Positions 59,462 to 64,000 of a DNA stretch of 64,000 bases are shown here, in pieces; positions within the stretch are counted from its first letter, which is position 1, and every line of letters begins with the position of its first letter. This DNA comes from Microbacterium sp. cf046 (GTDB taxonomy: Bacteria; Actinomycetota; Actinomycetes; Actinomycetales; Microbacteriaceae). The stretch lies in assembly GCF_900114345.1 (NCBI RefSeq), contig NZ_FOZJ01000001.1, forward strand, positions 1,116,001 to 1,180,000, given 5' to 3'. Under the pieces are notes generated by a model, which did no database searches, was not told where the DNA came from, and worked only from the letters and a program-made list of their open reading frames with translations. Made by a program: the position numbers and the translations under genes.

Positions 59462-60136
59462 TCAGCCGTCGAGGGCGGTGCGCACGCGCCGCGTCATCTC
59501 GGCCGCGGGCATGGATCTCGGGAACACGGCGACGACGACGTCGTCCTCGGCCGGGGCGACACCGTCCGGATGCACGCCGTACCGGCGCATCGCGTCGTCG
59601 AGCGCCCGCCGCAGGGCGGTCAGCGGCACGCGCTTCGTGCCGCGCAGCAGTCGCCGCAGCACGTGGTTGTGCAGGGCGGTGACCAGCGCGGCGAATCCGA
59701 CGGCGTCCAGCGGGTCGATCTCGGGCAGCGAGCGGCGCAGGTACTCGTCGAACTGGCGCTCGTAACGGAAGACCGTCACGATCTCGCGTTCGCGCAGCGC
59801 GGGGACCTGACGCACGATCTGGTAGCGCAGCCGGGCCACCTCGGGGTCGTGCGCGAAGTGCAGGAAGACCCGCTCGGATGCTTCGCACACGGCGACCCAG
59901 GGGTTCGGGTGGCCGCGCTCGAGCCACTCGCGAAGCTCGTCGAGCAGCACCTCGTGATCGGCGAAGACGACGTCCTCCTTGCCGCCGAACTGCCGGAAGA
60001 ACGTGCTGCGCGACACCCCCGCCGCCCGCGCGATCTGCTCCACCGAGGTCGCTTCGAAGCCCTGCCGCGCGAACAGCTCGAGTGCGGCGGCGACGACGGC
60101 GGTGCGCGCGACGGACGGGGACGGAGTCTCACTCAT
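59462..60136 (-). CDS. TetR-family regulator of the ACAD-kinase operon
   Basis: A 224-residue repressor. The HTH lies at residues about 10-56 (VARTAVVAAALELFARQGFEATSVEQIARAAGVSRSTFFRQFGGKEDVVF), followed by a helical effector domain. TAGGCT lies 10 bases before the ATG at 60136, suggesting a very short leader. It is the first gene of the minus-strand run TetR, kinase, dehydrogenase with 44 bp to the kinase, so it likely regulates its own operon in response to an acyl-CoA or fatty acid. Confidence 0.87.
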   Translation of the reverse strand: MSETPSPSVARTAVVAAALELFARQGFEATSVEQIARAAGVSRSTFFRQFGGKEDVVFADHEVLLDELREWLERGHPNPWVAVCEASERVFLHFAHDPEVARLRYQIVRQVPALREREIVTVFRYERQFDEYLRRSLPEIDPLDAVGFAALVTALHNHVLRRLLRGTKRVPLTALRRALDDAMRRYGVHPDGVAPAEDDVVVAVFPRSMPAAEMTRRVRTALDG

Positions 60137-60262
60137 GATCGACAGAAGCCTAGACCCGCGGATGCCGCGGGCCACCGCATCCGCCGGGCGCTGACTGCCG
60201 GCACCGCCGGTCGCAGCTGTCAACCCGTGGACAGGAGGGCCGCGCGCGCGTTGACTGGATCG

Positions 60263-61795
60263 ATGACCTCCCTGTGGCGGGCTGACGGCGCCGTGGTCGC
60301 CGGATCGCCGTTCATGCCGGGCGCGCACCGCGACGTGATCGTGGTCGGCGCGGGGATCACCGGCCTGTCGACCGCGCTGATGCTCGCTCGCCGTGGGCTG
60401 GATGTCGCCATCGTCGAAGCCGGAGAAGTCGGCAACCTCGCCACCGGCGGCAATACGGGCAAGCTCTCCCTGCTGCAGGGGAAGGTGCTCTCGACGCTGC
60501 GCAGGCATCATCCCGCATCCCTGGTCCGCGCCTACGTGGACGCGAATCGAGACGGCGCGCAGTGGCTCACGGACTTCGCCGACGAGGTCGGCCTGAGCTA
60601 CACGCGGCGGACGGCGTACACGTACGCGCAATCGGCCGAGGGCGTCGACGAGGTCGAGGCCGAGCGCGCCGCCGCCCATGAGGCAGGCCTCGCGGTGCGC
60701 CGGGTGCTGCCCGACGGGCGGGAACCCTTCCCGATCGTGGATGCGGTCGCACTCGACGATCAGGTCGCGATCGATCCGCAGGCGGCGGCCCTGGCGCTCG
60801 CGCGGGCGTTCATCGCCGCAGGCGGAACCCTGCACACCGGTACCCGCGTGATGCACGTCGACGTCCTGCCGGACGCCGTCGTCGAGACCGCCGCCGGGTT
60901 CGCGACGGCGCGCCACATCGTGCTGGCGACTGCCGCGCCCATCACGTACCGCGGGTTCTATTTCGCGAAGACCCGCGGACTGCGCTCGTATTGCGTCGCG
61001 TTCGCCGTGCCCGGCGATGTCCCCGACGGCCTCTACCTGTCGGCCGACGGGCCCACACGATCGCTGCGGTCGGTGACTGCGGCCGACGGTCCGGATGAGC
61101 TCGCATCTCTGGTCGTCGGCGGAAACGGGCATCCGGTCGGACGCGCAGGGTCCGAGCGGGCGCTCGTCGACGACCTGATCGAATGGACGACGGCGCATTT
61201 CCCCGGGGCGGAGCCGCGCATGTCGTGGTCCGCGCAGGACTACGAGTCGCACAATCTGGTGCCCTTCGTCGGCGCGATGCCGCAGGGTCTGGGCAAGGTG
61301 CGGCTGGCCACCGGATTCGGCAAATGGGGACTCTCGAACGGACCCGCCGCCGCGCTGCGGCTGACTGCGGAGATCACCAGGGTGCCGTCGCGCGATCGCC
61401 CGGAGTGGATGGGGACCATGGCGCACCGCTTGACGGTGCCGGCCGACTTCGGGCGCGGCGGCGTGGAGAACATCCACGTCGGGTGGGCTGCGGCGACCGG
61501 GTGGGCGGATGCCCAGCGAACCCCGGTTCCGGTCGCGCAGCCGGAGGAGGGGCAGGCAGTCGTCGCCTCTCGCGGGGGCCACCCGATCGGCATCTCGACC
61601 GTCGGCGGAACGACGCGGGCGGTGAGCCTCGTGTGCACCCACCTGGGCGGCGTCCCTTCGTGGAACGACGCCGAGTGCACCTGGGACTGCCCCCTGCACG
61701 CGTCGCGCTTCGCGCCCGACGGCACGAGAATCGAGGGTCCGGCATCCCGCGACCTGCCACGGCTGCCGCGGTCGGGACCCTCGAGCCACCGGTAG
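60263..61795 (+). CDS. FAD-dependent oxidoreductase with C-terminal Rieske [2Fe-2S] domain
   Basis: A 510-residue protein joining a DAO-type flavoprotein (VIVVGAGITGLSTALMLARRG near residues 25-45; LATGFGKWGLSNGPAAALRL near the end of the domain) to a Rieske domain with Cys458-x-His460 and Cys476-x2-His479 (CTHLGG and CPLHASRF). An anchor-like helix may lie near residues 375-395. This is the known layout of bacterial FAD/Rieske oxidoreductases whose substrates are mostly undefined. TTGACT ends 6 bases before the ATG, a weak leaderless box. It diverges from the TetR gene. Confidence 0.88.
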   Translation: MTSLWRADGAVVAGSPFMPGAHRDVIVVGAGITGLSTALMLARRGLDVAIVEAGEVGNLATGGNTGKLSLLQGKVLSTLRRHHPASLVRAYVDANRDGAQWLTDFADEVGLSYTRRTAYTYAQSAEGVDEVEAERAAAHEAGLAVRRVLPDGREPFPIVDAVALDDQVAIDPQAAALALARAFIAAGGTLHTGTRVMHVDVLPDAVVETAAGFATARHIVLATAAPITYRGFYFAKTRGLRSYCVAFAVPGDVPDGLYLSADGPTRSLRSVTAADGPDELASLVVGGNGHPVGRAGSERALVDDLIEWTTAHFPGAEPRMSWSAQDYESHNLVPFVGAMPQGLGKVRLATGFGKWGLSNGPAAALRLTAEITRVPSRDRPEWMGTMAHRLTVPADFGRGGVENIHVGWAAATGWADAQRTPVPVAQPEEGQAVVASRGGHPIGISTVGGTTRAVSLVCTHLGGVPSWNDAECTWDCPLHASRFAPDGTRIEGPASRDLPRLPRSGPSSHR

Positions 61796-61879
61796 TAGGC
61801 TGGGAAACCGGTCGATATCTCTCGACGTCAAGACGCTTTCCGCGTCATTTCCCCTGTCGCCCCAGCGAAGGATCGCACT

Positions 61880-63043
61880 GTGGATCTGTACGAGTACCAG
61901 GCACGTGACCTATTCGAGAAGTACGAGGTTCCGGTGCTCGCCGGGCTCATCGCGGACACCCCGGAGGAGGCCCGCGCCGCCGCTGAGAAGATCGGCGGAG
62001 TCGTCGTCGTCAAGGCCCAGGTCAAGACCGGCGGTCGCGGCAAGGCAGGCGGCGTGAAGGTCGCGAAGACGCCGGATGAGGCGTACGAGGCAGCGAAGGC
62101 CATCCTGGGCCTGGACATCAAGGGCCACGTCGTCAAGCGCGTGATGGTCGCCGCAGGCGCGCGCATCGACAAGGAGTACTACTTCTCGGTGCTGCTGGAC
62201 CGCGCGAACCGCGCGTACCTGTCGCTCTGCAGCGTCGAGGGCGGCATGGAGATCGAGGAGCTCGCTGTGGAGCGCCCCGAGGCCCTCGCTCGCGTCTCGG
62301 TTGACCCGCTCACCGGAATCGACAAGCAGAAGGCCGTCGAGATCGCCGAGGCGGCCGGGTTCGCACCCGAGCTCGTCGACAAGGTCAGCGACGTGTTCGT
62401 CAAGCTCTACTCGGTCTACAAGGGCGAGGACGCGACGCTCGTCGAGGTCAACCCGCTCGTCCTCACCGAGGACGGCGAGATCATCGCCCTGGACGGCAAG
62501 GTCACGCTCGATGAGAACGCCGACTTCCGTCACGCGGGCCACGCGCTGCTCGAGGACAAGGATGCCGCCGACCCGCTCGAGGCCAAGGCCAAGGAGAACG
62601 ACCTCAACTACGTCAAGCTCGACGGCCAGGTCGGCGTGATCGGCAACGGCGCGGGACTGGTGATGTCGACACTGGACGTCGTCGCCTACGCCGGCGAGAA
62701 CCACGGCGGGGTCAAGCCCGCGAACTTCCTCGACATCGGCGGCGGCGCCTCCGCCGAGGTCATGGCCGCGGGACTGGACGTCATCCTCGGCGACCCGCAG
62801 GTCAAGAGCGTGTTCGTGAACGTCTTCGGCGGCATCACCGCGTGCGATGCGGTGGCAAAGGGGATCGTCGGCGCACTCGCCGAGCTCGGCTCGACGGCGA
62901 CCAAGCCGCTCGTCGTGCGCCTCGACGGCAACAAGGTCGACGAGGGGCGCGCGATCCTGCGCGACGCCAACCACCCGCTCGTCACGCTCGCCGAAACCAT
63001 GGACGAAGGCGCCGACAAGGCCGCCGAGCTCGCGAACGCCTGA
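61880..63043 (+). CDS. sucC: Succinyl-CoA ligase, beta subunit
   Basis: A 387-residue ATP-grasp subunit of succinyl-CoA synthetase, which makes ATP or GTP and succinate from succinyl-CoA in the TCA cycle. It begins [20 protein letters not shown] and has the grasp loop [23 protein letters not shown], and the C-terminal [10 protein letters not shown] and [13 protein letters not shown]oA-interface segments. GTG start 61880 with GAAGGA upstream. Thirty bp separate it from sucD. A TAGGCT box at 61797-61802 would give a leader of about 70 nt. Confidence 0.95.
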   Translation: MDLYEYQARDLFEKYEVPVLAGLIADTPEEARAAAEKIGGVVVVKAQVKTGGRGKAGGVKVAKTPDEAYEAAKAILGLDIKGHVVKRVMVAAGARIDKEYYFSVLLDRANRAYLSLCSVEGGMEIEELAVERPEALARVSVDPLTGIDKQKAVEIAEAAGFAPELVDKVSDVFVKLYSVYKGEDATLVEVNPLVLTEDGEIIALDGKVTLDENADFRHAGHALLEDKDAADPLEAKAKENDLNYVKLDGQVGVIGNGAGLVMSTLDVVAYAGENHGGVKPANFLDIGGGASAEVMAAGLDVILGDPQVKSVFVNVFGGITACDAVAKGIVGALAELGSTATKPLVVRLDGNKVDEGRAILRDANHPLVTLAETMDEGADKAAELANA

Positions 63044-63976
<933 letters not shown>

Positions 63977-64000
63977 GGGAGTCCCCTCCTCAGCTCGCGT

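Overview
The window is very GC-rich and densely coded. The word GGATGCCG / CGGCATCC is strikingly common, many genes start with GTG, and many start codons sit directly downstream of a TAnnnT box. Together with guaB/guaB3/guaA neighbours, SURF1, a WYL regulator, DrrAB-type ABC genes and standalone LigD-type polymerases, this points to a high-GC actinobacterium, most likely Microbacteriaceae (Microbacterium or a close relative). That assignment is inferred from style and gene content, not from a marker search.

Layout. 1-11175: purine and housekeeping genes (end of guaB, guaB3, SURF1, DUF3817, guaA), interrupted between guaB and guaB3 by accessory genes: a TMEM175-like channel, DUF2277, ABC-F, a monomeric-sarcosine-oxidase-like flavoenzyme flanked by two related palindromic repeats, and an MFS exporter with a divergent TetR. 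11216-19946: a TagE-like glycosyltransferase, a clpP pair whose second member lacks the catalytic serine, a LigD-type polymerase, an XRE regulator, a membrane-tethered hydrolase, a Bax-inhibitor-1 protein and a glycerophosphodiesterase. 19954-26078: a divergent catabolic cluster (IlvD/EDD dehydratase | IclR, SMP-30 lactonase, FAH-family hydrolase, Zn-dehydrogenase, SDR) that covers every step of a non-phosphorylative diketo-acid pathway for a sugar. 26127-37705: three very large, coupled genes of unknown function, namely a 1672-residue beta-rich protein, a 1217-residue protein with fibronectin-type-III-like modules, and a 963-residue phospholipase-D-superfamily protein. This is the strongest candidate for an undescribed system.

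37833-47146: regulators with divergent targets and well-defined operators (GntR/hydrolase, MerR/DUF4188), an atypical tRNA-like gene with a CAU anticodon, a WYL regulator next to a DrrAB-like exporter, and a 1018-residue membrane protein with a GH67-like outer domain. 47226-57133: a UvrD/PcrA helicase, SseB, two three-gene ArsR-SRPBCC modules with ATGA overlaps, a convergent PolD-like polymerase and ATP-dependent ligase pair, and an SDR. 57149-64000: acyl-CoA dehydrogenase, APH-type kinase and TetR, a flavoprotein fused to a Rieske domain, then sucCD of the TCA cycle.

No IS element, integrase, CRISPR array, rRNA or replication origin was seen. The only interval close to 300 bp without a gene is 3295-3588, which is filled by a minisatellite and a palindromic repeat.
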